Source: Pseudoxanthomonas sp. SE1 (lineage in GTDB: Bacteria > Pseudomonadota > Gammaproteobacteria > Xanthomonadales > Xanthomonadaceae). Taken from it: DNA of 64,000 nucleotides. Within the stretch, counting starts at the first letter, position 1. Every line of letters starts with the position of its first letter. The DNA is taken from the NCBI RefSeq assembly GCF_029542205.1, contig NZ_CP113783.1, positions 1-64,000 of the forward strand, read 5' to 3'. Made by a program: the position numbers and the translations under genes. The notes below the pieces were generated by a model that saw only the letters and a list, made by a program, of their open reading frames with translations, had not been told where the DNA came from and did no database searches. Of this stretch, positions 48,051-56,561 are shown in pieces.

Positions 48051-48121
48051 CGTAGCGTGCGCTGCGCGCACGACCTCGGGATCTCCACGCGATCCGGGTC
48101 GTGCGCATGGCGCACGCTACG
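48051..48121. repeat. Palindromic repeat pair downstream of the permease gene
   Basis: Units CGTAGCGTGCGCTGCGCGC... (48051-48075) and ...GCGCACGCTACG (48097-48121) are inverted copies with few mismatches and each has internal hairpin potential. Another REP-like family (C). It lies between the permease stop (48125) and the fabV upstream region. Confidence 0.65.
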
Positions 48122-48124
48122 GAA

Positions 48125-49561
48125 TCAGGCGTCGCCGCCCTTCGCCAGCATGCTGTTGCGGCGGCTGTAGGCCAGGTAGACCACGATGCCGACCGCGTTC
48201 CACACCAGGAACCACAGCTGCGTGCGCTGCGGCAGGCTCCAGAACAGGTAGAGGCAGCCCAGTATCGCGACGGGGCCGACCACCCACGCCAGCGGCGTCC
48301 GGAACACGCGTGGACGCTGGGGTTCGCGTGCGCGCAACACCAACAGGCACACGCCCACCGCGACGAACGCCGCCAGCGTACCGGCGTTGGCGAGCGCGGC
48401 GATTTCATCCAGGCGCGCCACGCCGGCCAGCGCTGCCACCAGCACCGCCGTGAACACCGTGATCGCCACCGGCGTACCGGTGCGCGCATTGACCTTCGAC
48501 AAGCTGCGCGGCAACAGGCCGTCGCGCGACATGACGAAGAAGATGCGGCTCTGCCCGTAGAAGAACGCCAGCAGCACCGTCGGCAGCGCGATGATCGCCA
48601 CGATGCCGATGACCAGCGCGGCCGTGCCGTGGCCCAGTTCGCGCATGATCAGCGCCAGCGGCTCGGCGCTCTGGCCGAAGACCGTGTAGCTCAGGGCGCC
48701 CACCGCCGCCACCGCCACCACCAGGTAGATCAGCGTGCAGCCGACCATCGAACCGATGATGCCGATGGACAGGTCACGGCCGGGATTCTTGGTTTCTTCG
48801 GCCGCCGTGGAGATGGCATCGAAGCCGTAGAACGCGAAGAAGATGATCGCCGCCGCCGCCATCACGCCACGTTCGACGCCATCGGGCCCGATCGATTTCG
48901 GGAAACCGTACGGCATGAACGGTTGCAGGTTGTCCGCGTTGAAGGCCGGCAGCGCGACCGCGATGAACACCGCCAGCGCGATCAGCTTGAACACCACCAG
49001 GATCGCGTTGAGCGTGGCGCTTTCGCGCGTACCGGCGATCAGCATGCCGGCGACCAGGAAGGTGATGACGATGGCAGGCAGATTGATGACGCCACCGGCA
49101 TGCGGGCCGGCCGACAACGCCACCGGCAGGGTGACGCTCCAGCCGAAGTTCTGCTGTACCCATTCGAGGAAGCCGACGAAATAGCCCGACCAGCCCACCG
49201 CCACCGTGCTCACGACCAGCGAGTATTCCAGGATCAGGCTCCAGCCCACGATCCAGGCGATCGCTTCGCCAAGCACGCCATAGCTGTAGGTGTAGGCGCT
49301 GCCGGCGGCGGGCATCATCGTCGACAGCTCGGCATAGGCCAACGCAGCGCATGCGCAGACGACACCGGCGACCACGAAAGAAATGAGTACTGCCGGCCCC
49401 GCCTTCTCGGCGCCCACGCCGATCAGGGTATAGATGCCGGTACCGACGATGGCCCCGATACCCAACGCCACCAGGTGCGGCCAGCTCAACGTGGGGACCA
49501 GCCGGCGGCCCTCCTCGTGCTCGGTGATCCGGTCGATGGATTTGCGCCGTAGCCAGGTCAT
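48125..49561 (-). CDS. APC family amino acid permease
   Basis: 478 aa inner-membrane transporter with about 12 helices. Start region LVALGIGAIVGTGIYTLIG carries the conserved helix 1 substrate site (GIGxxxGTG). Other matches are LISFVVAGVVCACAALAYAE and MPAAGSAYTYSYGVLGEAIA. It resembles the cationic amino acid transporter subgroup (CAT-like). Substrate is not proven. No amino acid metabolism genes adjoin it. Confidence 0.9.
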   Translation of the reverse strand: MTWLRRKSIDRITEHEEGRRLVPTLSWPHLVALGIGAIVGTGIYTLIGVGAEKAGPAVLISFVVAGVVCACAALAYAELSTMMPAAGSAYTYSYGVLGEAIAWIVGWSLILEYSLVVSTVAVGWSGYFVGFLEWVQQNFGWSVTLPVALSAGPHAGGVINLPAIVITFLVAGMLIAGTRESATLNAILVVFKLIALAVFIAVALPAFNADNLQPFMPYGFPKSIGPDGVERGVMAAAAIIFFAFYGFDAISTAAEETKNPGRDLSIGIIGSMVGCTLIYLVVAVAAVGALSYTVFGQSAEPLALIMRELGHGTAALVIGIVAIIALPTVLLAFFYGQSRIFFVMSRDGLLPRSLSKVNARTGTPVAITVFTAVLVAALAGVARLDEIAALANAGTLAAFVAVGVCLLVLRAREPQRPRVFRTPLAWVVGPVAILGCLYLFWSLPQRTQLWFLVWNAVGIVVYLAYSRRNSMLAKGGDA

Positions 49562-49733
49562 GGAAACTCCTCGAATGCGTCAACGGGACTGCACGCTGGC
49601 GATGGGCCGGCGCAGGAATGGTGAGGGGGAGGACGGGACCCGCAGGCGTAATCCCCGCCCCGGGGCCGCCCGCAGCCTAAGCGGCCCGGCCCTGCGGAGG
49701 CAATCGGCGCCGCACCACGCGATACCGGATACC

Positions 49734-50372
49734 TCAGAGGTAGGACGATCGCGACGGGTCGAATACCTGCGGGTAGTGGTGCACATCCAGCAGGTCGAGG
49801 AACACATCCAGGCCCTCGTCCGACCGCACCAGGTCGTACTCCGCGTCCGACAGCAGGTGCACCACCAGGGTCTCTATGCCATGGCCGTGCAGGTGCAGGT
49901 TGTCGAACAGGTGCCGGTCCGCCGCGACCGCGGGCGGCAGCAGCAGGAACGTGGAGAACGGCGATGCGGCCAGGGGCGGCACGGGCATGGGCACGGTGTG
50001 GCCGTAACCCAGCCAGCTCCCTTCGGCGAACGGCAGCTTGGCCAGCCAGCGCAGCTGGGCGATGAAGTCCGGATGCGGCTCGCGGACGTACCAGAACAGC
50101 TCACGCGCGGCGGATTCGTCGCCGTCATAGCCCTCCGGCATCGTCATCAGGCGGTCGCTCATGCCGCTGGTGACCAGCACATGGCCGGTGTCGCCGCTGC
50201 CGGAGAACTCGCGCGCGTACACGTGCACGTCCACGCGGTGCCGGCGGTCGTCGTCGCGGTCGATGTATTCGGGTTCGCCCAGCGCGTCGCGCAACGCGGC
50301 GATCCGCGCGCCGGCGAGTGCGGGCAGCGGATCGGGCGTGGCGCCCATCAGCGTGCGGAGGCGTTGCAGCAT
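49734..50372 (-). CDS. Suppressor of fused (SUFU) domain protein
   Basis: 212 aa. Contains the bacterial SUFU-like domain (HVLVTSGMSDRLMTMPEG, SARELFWYV-type helix and LIVHLLSDAEYDLVRSDEG-like C-terminus). In bacteria such proteins often act as immunity proteins to contact-dependent toxins, but no toxin gene is near this one. ATG 50372 is preferred, with GGGGAAAG as Shine-Dalgarno, over TTG 50387. Function is unknown. Confidence 0.8.
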   Translation of the reverse strand: MLQRLRTLMGATPDPLPALAGARIAALRDALGEPEYIDRDDDRRHRVDVHVYAREFSGSGDTGHVLVTSGMSDRLMTMPEGYDGDESAARELFWYVREPHPDFIAQLRWLAKLPFAEGSWLGYGHTVPMPVPPLAASPFSTFLLLPPAVAADRHLFDNLHLHGHGIETLVVHLLSDAEYDLVRSDEGLDVFLDLLDVHHYPQVFDPSRSSYL

Positions 50373-50535
50373 GCCGGCTTTCCCCAAGCGGTCAGTGCGC
50401 GGCGACTGTGCGCCGCTGGCTGGAACGGGTCAAGCCGCTTCTCCACGTCCCGTGACGCAACACGCGCTTCCTGTGCGAGGGGGGTCGCGTCGTGGCCGGC
50501 TCAGGCGATGAGACGCCAGCGGCTACACTGTCGGC

Positions 50536-51885
50536 ATGGATTCCCAGACCCTGCTCGTTCTCCTGCTGATTCTCGTCGCCGCCGCCATCGTGCTGCTGGC
50601 GGTGCTGGTGCTGCGCCGTCCGGAGGCGCGCATCGGTGACCTGCTGGAACGGGCGCTGCGCGACGAGCAGCGCGAGGGCCGTGGCGAGTTGCGCGAGCAG
50701 CTGGAGGGCCTGTCGCGGGCGCAGGAAGCGCGCATCGACGGTTTCGCCCGCAACCTGGCCGACCTGAGCACCCGTACCGACCAACGCCTGGACGTGCTGC
50801 GCGATACCTTGACCGAAGACGCGCGCAAGGGGCGCCTGGAAGCATCCGAGTCGCAGCAGCGCTTCGCTGACACACTGGGTCAGCGGCTCAACGAACTGAC
50901 CCAGCGCAACGAGCAGCGCATCGGCGAGATGCGCGCCACGCTGGAGGATCGCCTGAAGGAACTGCAGGCCGACAACGCGCAGAAGCTGGAGCAGATGCGC
51001 GCGACGGTGGACGAAAAGCTGCAGGCCACCCTGACGCAGCGGCTCGATGCGTCGTTCTCGCTGGTGTCCGAGCGGCTGGAGGCGGTCCAGCGCGGCCTGG
51101 GCGAAATGCAGCAGCTCGCCACCGGTGTCGGCGACCTCAAGCGCGTGCTGAGCAACGTCAAGGATCGCGGCGGCTGGGGCGAGGTGCAGCTGGAGAACCT
51201 GCTGGAGCAGGTGCTGACGGCCGAGCAGTTCGCGCGCAGCGTGAAGGTGCGTCCGGACAGCAACGAAGCCGTCGATTTCGCCATCCGCCTACCTGGCCGG
51301 CAGGATGGCGACGTGCCGGTGTGGCTGCCCATCGATGCCAAGTTCCCGCGCGAGGATTACGAGAAGCTGATCGAAGCGCAGGAGCGCGGCGACGCCGATG
51401 CGATGCGTGTCGCGGCCACGCAGCTGGAACGCGCGATCAAGGTGCAGGCGAAGTCGATCAACGAAAAATACGTGGTGCCTCCCCACACCACCGATTTCGC
51501 GGTGCTCTTCCTGGCCACCGAAGGCCTGTATGCGGAAGCCATCCGCCGTCCGGGCCTGGTCGATGCGTTGCAGCGCGACTACCGCATCGTCATCGCCGGC
51601 CCGACCACGCTGGCGGCACTGCTCAACAGCCTGCAGATGGGCTTCCGCACGCTGGCCATCGAGAAGCGTTCCAGCGAGGTACGGGTGCTGCTGGGAGCGG
51701 TGAAGACCGAGTTCGGCAAGTTCGCCACGGTGCTGGAGAAAGCCAACAGCCAGTTGGACACGGTGCAGAACAGCATCAAGCAGGCGGGGGTGCGTACGCG
51801 CGCGATCGAGCGCCAGCTGCGCGGCGTCGAAGCGTTGCCGGGTGAGGAAACGCAGAAGCTGCTGGGCGGCGACGAAGCAGAGTGA
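50536..51885 (+). CDS. rmuC: DNA recombination protein RmuC
   Basis: 449 aa. N-terminal membrane helix (LLVLLLILVAAAIVLLAVLV), a long coiled coil (about residues 40-180, e.g. REQLEGLSRAQEARIDGFAR), and the RmuC domain (LSNVKDRGGWGEVQLENLLE, WLPIDAKFPREDYEKLIEAQ, VPPHTTDFAVLFLATEGLYA, IAGPTTLAALLNSLQMGFRT). Limits DNA inversion by short repeats in E. coli and is predicted to be a nuclease. Next to palindromic repeats here. Confidence 0.94.
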   Translation: MDSQTLLVLLLILVAAAIVLLAVLVLRRPEARIGDLLERALRDEQREGRGELREQLEGLSRAQEARIDGFARNLADLSTRTDQRLDVLRDTLTEDARKGRLEASESQQRFADTLGQRLNELTQRNEQRIGEMRATLEDRLKELQADNAQKLEQMRATVDEKLQATLTQRLDASFSLVSERLEAVQRGLGEMQQLATGVGDLKRVLSNVKDRGGWGEVQLENLLEQVLTAEQFARSVKVRPDSNEAVDFAIRLPGRQDGDVPVWLPIDAKFPREDYEKLIEAQERGDADAMRVAATQLERAIKVQAKSINEKYVVPPHTTDFAVLFLATEGLYAEAIRRPGLVDALQRDYRIVIAGPTTLAALLNSLQMGFRTLAIEKRSSEVRVLLGAVKTEFGKFATVLEKANSQLDTVQNSIKQAGVRTRAIERQLRGVEALPGEETQKLLGGDEAE

Positions 51886-51902
51886 GGCGTCGGGTGTTGT
51901 TC

Positions 51903-52042
51903 CTTCTCCCCGCGTGCGGGGAGAAGGTGCCCAGCGGGCGGATGAGGGGCGAGCGCGGTAAGGAACTGCGCGCGCAGGCATCACCTCTCCGTTCGCCCCT
52001 CATCCGCCTTCGGCACCCTCTCCCCGCTGCGCAGGGAGAGGG
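51903..52042. repeat. CT-rich hairpin repeat pair (family D)
   Basis: Unit CCTTCTCCCCGCGTGCGGGG (51903 on, hairpin to 51928) and an inverted partner CCCTCTCCCCGCTGCGCAGG (52016-52042), separated by GGATGAGGGG / CCCCTCATCC inverted arms. A related pair sits at 55432-55535 within the mla operon. This family is typical of noncoding palindromes in xanthomonads. Confidence 0.72.
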
Positions 52043-52051
52043 CAACAGCCA

Positions 52052-52085
52052 AAAGACAACGGCGCCTAATGGCGCCGTTGTCTTT
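52052..52085. terminator. Bidirectional terminator between rmuC and mlaA
   Basis: A perfect 15-base stem AAAGACAACGGCGCC / GGCGCCGTTGTCTTT with a TAAT loop. It has T-rich ends in both directions and sits between the convergent rmuC and mlaA genes. Confidence 0.9.
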
Positions 52086-52105
52086 GATCGCATTCCAATC
52101 CCGCC

Positions 52106-53119
52106 TCAACCGCCGCCATTGATCTCCGGCATCGGCATGGCGTCCACTGGCACCGTCGGGTTGTTCTCGTCCTGCAGGTATTCCGGCAGCTCGCTTTCGG
52201 TCTTCTGCTGCGTGCGATGGCTTTCGATCTGGTAGTTGCGGCGCTGCAGCCACGAATCGCGGACCAGGGCGTAATCATCCACCGCACCCTCGCGCAGGCT
52301 GTCCAGCGACAGCAGCTGCGCGCGCGTGTCGACCAGGTTGAGGCCCTGCAGGAAGATGCGTGTCTTGTCGTCCTCGATCTGCCGCACGGGACTGAGCGGC
52401 ATGTCGCCTGCCAGTCCGAGCACATCACGCACGGTACGGGGACCGAAGAAGGGCAGTTCCACGTAACGCGAGCGCCTCCAGCCCCACGTCCCCAGCGTCT
52501 GCCCGAAATCCTCGCTGCGGCGCTTCATCTTCAGGTCGCTGGCGGGATCGAAGATGCCGCCGATGCCGACCGTCGAGTTGAGCACGAAGCGGCCGAGCGT
52601 CTGTGTCGCATCGCGCGGACGCCCCTGCAGCAGCTGGTTCACCATCGTCAGTGGTTGGCGCAGGTTGTCGAAGAAGTTGCCGACGCCCAACCGCACCGGC
52701 CGAGGCACCGCCGCCACGTAGGCGCGTGCGAGCGGGCGGGCGATGGCGCGATCCACCGCGTTGTTGAAGCGGTGCACCTTGCGGTTGAACTTCTCCCACG
52801 GGTCGTACGAGGTAGGCGCCTGGGCGGGTGCGGGCAGGGTGGGGTCGGCGACCGGGTCGTACGCACCCTGGCCATAGATCGCGGCGAAGTCATCCTCGCC
52901 TTCCGACGTCGTGGCGATTTCCGTCGCGGGCGCGGGCGCGGGCGCATCGATGCTCGACGGGTCGATCGGTGGCTCGGGCGGAAGCGGTGCGGCGGCCGTG
53001 GCGGTGCCGTCGATCACCACCGCGTCGGCAGGTGGCGCCGTCGAGGACGAGGGTGCCGACGCGCAGGCGGTCGCCAGGGCGGCCAGCAGGGCGACGGTGC
53101 AGAGGCGGAACAGATTCAT
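52106..53119 (-). CDS. mlaA: MlaA (VacJ) family lipoprotein
   Basis: Outer-membrane lipoprotein that removes mislocalised phospholipids from the outer leaflet and hands them to MlaC. 337 aa with lipobox ATAC near Cys19. The core VacJ domain shows YDPWEKFNRKVHRFNNAVDR, FFDNLRQPLTMVNQLLQG and GQTLGTWGWRRSRYVELPFF. There is a low-complexity Ala/Pro-rich N-terminal stretch (about residues 20-95), longer than usual. It is the last gene of the mla operon, 27 bases after mlaB. Confidence 0.94.
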   Translation of the reverse strand: MNLFRLCTVALLAALATACASAPSSSTAPPADAVVIDGTATAAAPLPPEPPIDPSSIDAPAPAPATEIATTSEGEDDFAAIYGQGAYDPVADPTLPAPAQAPTSYDPWEKFNRKVHRFNNAVDRAIARPLARAYVAAVPRPVRLGVGNFFDNLRQPLTMVNQLLQGRPRDATQTLGRFVLNSTVGIGGIFDPASDLKMKRRSEDFGQTLGTWGWRRSRYVELPFFGPRTVRDVLGLAGDMPLSPVRQIEDDKTRIFLQGLNLVDTRAQLLSLDSLREGAVDDYALVRDSWLQRRNYQIESHRTQQKTESELPEYLQDENNPTVPVDAMPMPEINGGG

Positions 53120-53146
53120 CCTGATTCCTGGAAACTTCGGGTGGGG

Positions 53147-53449
53147 TTACGCGGGAAAATCCAGTTCCGGCGTCAGTCGGTACGCTGCCTGGAGATCGGC
53201 AAGACCTGCAGGCTGTCCATCGAAACGAGGGGCGGTGCCACTGGCACGCACGCGCGCGGCCAGCTCGGACAACAGTGCCAGCCCGGCGCTGTCGACGGTA
53301 GTGACGTTGGTCAGGACGAAGCGTTGCACGCCGGCCAGGTGTGCGGTTGCCTGCGGCCACAATGCCGCCGCCGCAGCACGGTCGAGCGCGCCCGCGAACA
53401 CGAGCGCCTCACCGTCCCGGCGGACGCTGGCGTCAGCGTCCGCTGGCAC
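53147..53449 (-). CDS. mlaB: STAS domain protein MlaB
   Basis: 100 aa cytoplasmic STAS protein, needed to stabilise the MlaFE ABC transporter. Weakly conserved, recognised by its TNVTTVDSAGLALLSELAAR motif and operon position. The only sensible start is GTG 53449, which overlaps the mlaC stop by 17 bases, so translation is probably coupled. Confidence 0.85.
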   Translation of the reverse strand: MPADADASVRRDGEALVFAGALDRAAAAALWPQATAHLAGVQRFVLTNVTTVDSAGLALLSELAARVRASGTAPRFDGQPAGLADLQAAYRLTPELDFPA

Positions 53450-54107
53450 TGCCGTTGACCTGCAGCTTGCCGGACTTCAGGTCCGCCGCCACCTGGGCGA
53501 TGGACTTCTGCCGCAGCGGCGTGTCGAACTGGGTCTTGAACGTCTGCACGAAGGACACGCCTTCCGGCAGCACGTCGAACACCTTCCACTGGCCACCCAC
53601 GTTGCGCGCGTAGAAGGTGATCGGGGTGACGGTCTGGTCGGGCTGCAGGAACTCGGTGTCCACCTTCACGCCGCGGCCGCCGGGCAGCGGCGTTTCGGAC
53701 TTCACCCGCACCTTGAGGCGGGCATTGAAGTCCGCCAGGCGCGCACCGTACGCCGACAGCAGGCGCTCGGTCAGGGCCTGGCCGAACAGCTTCACGTCGG
53801 CATCGGAGGCACCGCGGCCGTGCACGCCCAGCACCAGGCGGGCGGCGTAGTCGCCGTCGAACAGCGTGTTGAACTCGCCGGTGACGAACTGGCGCAGCGC
53901 AGCCGGATTCGACTTGAATTCGGCACGGCGCTGGTCGAGCGTGGTCAGGATGCGCGTGCTGCTGGCCAGCACGACCTGGCTGGCGGTGTTCTGCCTGGCA
54001 GCGGTAGCGGGCGCAGCGGCCTGTGCGAACACGGTGACCGGCGCGGACGCCAGCAGCGCGGTCGACAGCACGACGGACAGGAGGGAGGGCTTCATCAGGG
54101 TCTTCAT
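53433..54107 (-). CDS. mlaC: Phospholipid-binding protein MlaC
   Basis: Periplasmic shuttle between MlaA and MlaD, 224 aa. Signal peptide (LLSVVLSTALLASAPVTVFA). The ABC-transporter-auxiliary (Ttg2-like) domain includes LDQRRAEFKSNPAALRQFV, DFNARLKVRVKSETPLPGG and QFDTPLRQKSIAQVAADL. Its ATG overlaps the mlaD stop (ATGA) and its end overlaps mlaB. Confidence 0.93.
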   Translation of the reverse strand: MKTLMKPSLLSVVLSTALLASAPVTVFAQAAAPATAARQNTASQVVLASSTRILTTLDQRRAEFKSNPAALRQFVTGEFNTLFDGDYAARLVLGVHGRGASDADVKLFGQALTERLLSAYGARLADFNARLKVRVKSETPLPGGRGVKVDTEFLQPDQTVTPITFYARNVGGQWKVFDVLPEGVSFVQTFKTQFDTPLRQKSIAQVAADLKSGKLQVNGSASGR

Positions 54108-54646
54108 GGCGTGGGTTCTTCCGTAACGGGGGGCGCGGCAGTCTCGCCGCTGGCCGGGGTATCCCCGGAGCCTGCTTCGGCATTGTTGGCGCCGCCGCTG
54201 AACATGTACTTGCCGGCCAGTTGCAACAGGTCCACCGCCGGCTGGGTGAAGGCGATCTCTTCGCCGGGCTTCAGGACTTCGGGATCACCGCCCGGCGACA
54301 GGCCGATGTAGTTCTCGCCCAGCAGGCCGCTGGTGAAGATGCCCGCCGCGGTGTCGGCCGGCAGGTCCTTGTACTGGCTGTCGATGGACAGCGTGACCAG
54401 CGAGTCGAACTTGACCGGATCCAGCCGGATGTCGGCGACCTGACCGATGACCACGCCGCCGATCTTCACGGGGGCCTGCTTGCGCAGCTGGCCGAGGTTG
54501 GAAAAGCGCGCGGTCAGCTCGTAGCTGCCACCGCCCACGCCAAAGCGCTTGTTGGTGGAAGCCAGCGCCAGCACCAGCAGCGAGGCCAGGGCCAGCAGCA
54601 GGAAGGCGCCGACGGCGAACTCGAGACGGGGTCCACGGACGGACAT
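54104..54646 (-). CDS. mlaD: MCE-domain phospholipid transporter MlaD
   Basis: 180 aa, with one N-terminal membrane helix (FAVGAFLLLALASLLVLALA) and the MCE domain (GSYELTARFSNLGQLRKQAP, VKIGGVVIGQVADIRLDP) forming a periplasmic hexameric ring with MlaFEB. The C-terminal tail is Ala/Pro/Glu-rich. It is 3 bases after mlaE. Confidence 0.94.
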   Translation of the reverse strand: MSVRGPRLEFAVGAFLLLALASLLVLALASTNKRFGVGGGSYELTARFSNLGQLRKQAPVKIGGVVIGQVADIRLDPVKFDSLVTLSIDSQYKDLPADTAAGIFTSGLLGENYIGLSPGGDPEVLKPGEEIAFTQPAVDLLQLAGKYMFSGGANNAEAGSGDTPASGETAAPPVTEEPTP

Positions 54647-54649
54647 GGG

Positions 54650-55402
54650 TCAGCTCCTGAAAAGCAATGCAGACATGACGAAATTGAACATCAGCACCAG
54701 CAGCGAGGCGTTCACCACCGCGCGGGTGGTGGCCACCGAGGTGCCCTCGATGGTCGGCTCGGCGTGGAAGCCCACGTAGGCCGCGACCAGCGCGGCCGTG
54801 CCGCCGAACACGGCCGACTTCAGCAGGGCCACGCCGAAGTCGTCCCAGAAATCCACGCTGTTCTGCAGCGCCGACCAGAACGTGCCGTTGTCCAGGCCGA
54901 GCACGTGCACGGCCTCGAAATAGCTCGCGCTGATCGCCAGCGAGCAGAAGAAGCCGGTCAGCAGCGGTACGGTCAGCACCGCCGCCCAGAAGCGCGGCGC
55001 CACGGCCTTGGCCACCGGATCGATGGCCATCAGTTCCAGCGCCTTGATCTGGTCAGTGGCGCGCATCAGGCCCAGCTCGGCGGCAATGGAGCTGCCGGCG
55101 CGGCCGATGAACAGCAGCGCCGTCAGCACCGGGCCCAGTTCGCGGTACAGCGACAGGCCCAGCAGCGTGGACAGCGCGTCACTGGCGCCGAACGTGGTCA
55201 GCGTGCGGTAGCCCTGCAGCGTCAGCACCAGGCCCACGAACGCACCGCCCACCGCGATGATCGGTAGCGAGCGGCCGCCGATCTTGTAGATCTCGCGGGT
55301 CAGTTCGGCGAAGAAGTCGCGGGTCGGCTTCGACGCACGGAACACCGACAGCGAGAACAGCCCGGCGCGGCCCAACGAACGGGTGGCATCGACGAAAGGC
55401 AT
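54650..55402 (-). CDS. mlaE: ABC transporter permease MlaE
   Basis: 250 aa, four to six membrane helices. Typical permease sequence includes GGAFVGLVLTLQGYRTLTTF, LYRELGPVLTALLFIGRAGS and LGLMRATDQIKALELMAIDP. Forms the inner-membrane lipid translocation complex with MlaF. The gap to mlaF (163 bases) carries a palindromic repeat, unlike the tight spacing between the other mla genes. Confidence 0.94.
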   Translation of the reverse strand: MPFVDATRSLGRAGLFSLSVFRASKPTRDFFAELTREIYKIGGRSLPIIAVGGAFVGLVLTLQGYRTLTTFGASDALSTLLGLSLYRELGPVLTALLFIGRAGSSIAAELGLMRATDQIKALELMAIDPVAKAVAPRFWAAVLTVPLLTGFFCSLAISASYFEAVHVLGLDNGTFWSALQNSVDFWDDFGVALLKSAVFGGTAALVAAYVGFHAEPTIEGTSVATTRAVVNASLLVLMFNFVMSALLFRS

Positions 55403-55431
55403 CAGGACAGATCCCCGTGTGCAGGGTTCGG

Positions 55432-55535
55432 CCCCCCCCCGGCTGCGGGGGGGGGGAGGTTGGGAGGGGGGCTAACGCGGAGGCCTGGGCATCGCGCTCG
55501 CCCCACCCAGCCCTCCCCCGCTTCGCGGGGGAGGG
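55432..55535. repeat. CT-rich hairpin pair (family D) inserted between mlaF and mlaE
   Basis: A C-run/G-run hairpin (about 55432-55457, ten or so C followed by GGCTGC and ten G) and a hairpin CCCTCCCCCGCTTCGCGGGG (55511-55535). The homopolymer runs may hide length errors in the sequence. Related to the pair at 51903-52042. Confidence 0.7.
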
Positions 55536-55565
55536 TGCGCATCGGGAGCGCTTCGACATGTCCCA

Positions 55566-56354
55566 TCAGGCCACCTCCGTCCGCTTCGCCGCGTCGAACG
55601 CGATCGGCCCATCGGGTTCGCCGCGCAGGAACTGCCGCACCAGCGGATCCGACGTCGCTTCCAGTTCCGCCGGCGTGCCGGAAAACACCAGTCCGCCGTT
55701 GGCGATCACCACTGTCTGGTCGGCGATGGGCAGGGTTTCATGTACGTGGTGGGTCACGATGATGCTGGTCAGCCCCAGGGTGTCGTTGAGGCGCTGGATC
55801 AGGCTCATGATCACGCCGCTTGCAATCGGGTCCAGCCCGGTCAGCGGTTCGTCGTAGATCATCAGCGGCGGGTCCAGCGCCAGCGCGCGGGCCAGCGCCA
55901 CGCGGCGTGCCATGCCGCCGGACAGCTCGCGCGGGAAGGCATCGGCGGCGGCGCGCAGGCCGACCGCATTCAACTTGAAGTCCACCAGCCGGCGGATCAG
56001 CGCGTCCGGCAACTTCGTGTGCGTGCGCAGCGGCAGCGCCACGTTGTCGGCGACGCTCAGGTCGGTCAGCAGGCCGTTGCCCTGCAGCATCACGCCGATG
56101 CCCTTGCGCATTTCCAGCAATGCGCGGCTGCCGTGCGGCACGGACTGGCCGAACACCTCCACGCTGCCCGCCGCCGGCGGCAACTCGCCAGTCAATGCGG
56201 CCAGCAGCGTCGACTTGCCGCTGCCCGACGGACCCAGCACCGCGGTGATGCTGCCGCGCGGCACCGACAGGTCGATGTCGCGCAGGATGCTGCGGCCGCC
56301 GCGATCAAGGCGGAGTCCGGACAGGTGCACGGCAGGGGCGTCGGCAGGCGTCAT
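55566..56354 (-). CDS. mlaF: ABC transporter ATP-binding protein MlaF
   Basis: 262 aa ATPase of the Mla phospholipid transporter. Walker A GPSGSGKST (41-49), signature LSGGMARRVALARALALDPP, Walker B LMIYDEPLTGLDP and switch His in VTHHVHE. The C-terminal extension is like that seen with MlaB contact. The ATG at 56354 is the natural start; the long open frame upstream is antisense to recC. It is the first gene of the operon, divergent from recC with a 207-base gap. Confidence 0.95.
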   Translation of the reverse strand: MTPADAPAVHLSGLRLDRGGRSILRDIDLSVPRGSITAVLGPSGSGKSTLLAALTGELPPAAGSVEVFGQSVPHGSRALLEMRKGIGVMLQGNGLLTDLSVADNVALPLRTHTKLPDALIRRLVDFKLNAVGLRAAADAFPRELSGGMARRVALARALALDPPLMIYDEPLTGLDPIASGVIMSLIQRLNDTLGLTSIIVTHHVHETLPIADQTVVIANGGLVFSGTPAELEATSDPLVRQFLRGEPDGPIAFDAAKRTEVA

Positions 56355-56561
56355 GGGCGTCGTCGGCGAGCGGGGGTGGCGGACCGGGAGTATCGGGTTA
56401 ACGGAAAAACAACGCTGTAGCTTCACGGCCAACGGCTGAACATAAACCGTACCGCGCAGTTTGATTATTGTGGCACCCGGCGGCCGCCCGCGCGCACGGT
56501 CGTGCGGGATGCTGTGGCCCAAACCGCCACGTTTCCGGCGCCATGCCCGGCATCCGGCACA

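Noticed and set aside
49734..50372. Immunity gene of a toxin system (SUFU domain)
   Set aside because: No toxin, secretion or repeat-rich gene is next to it, so the role cannot be claimed.
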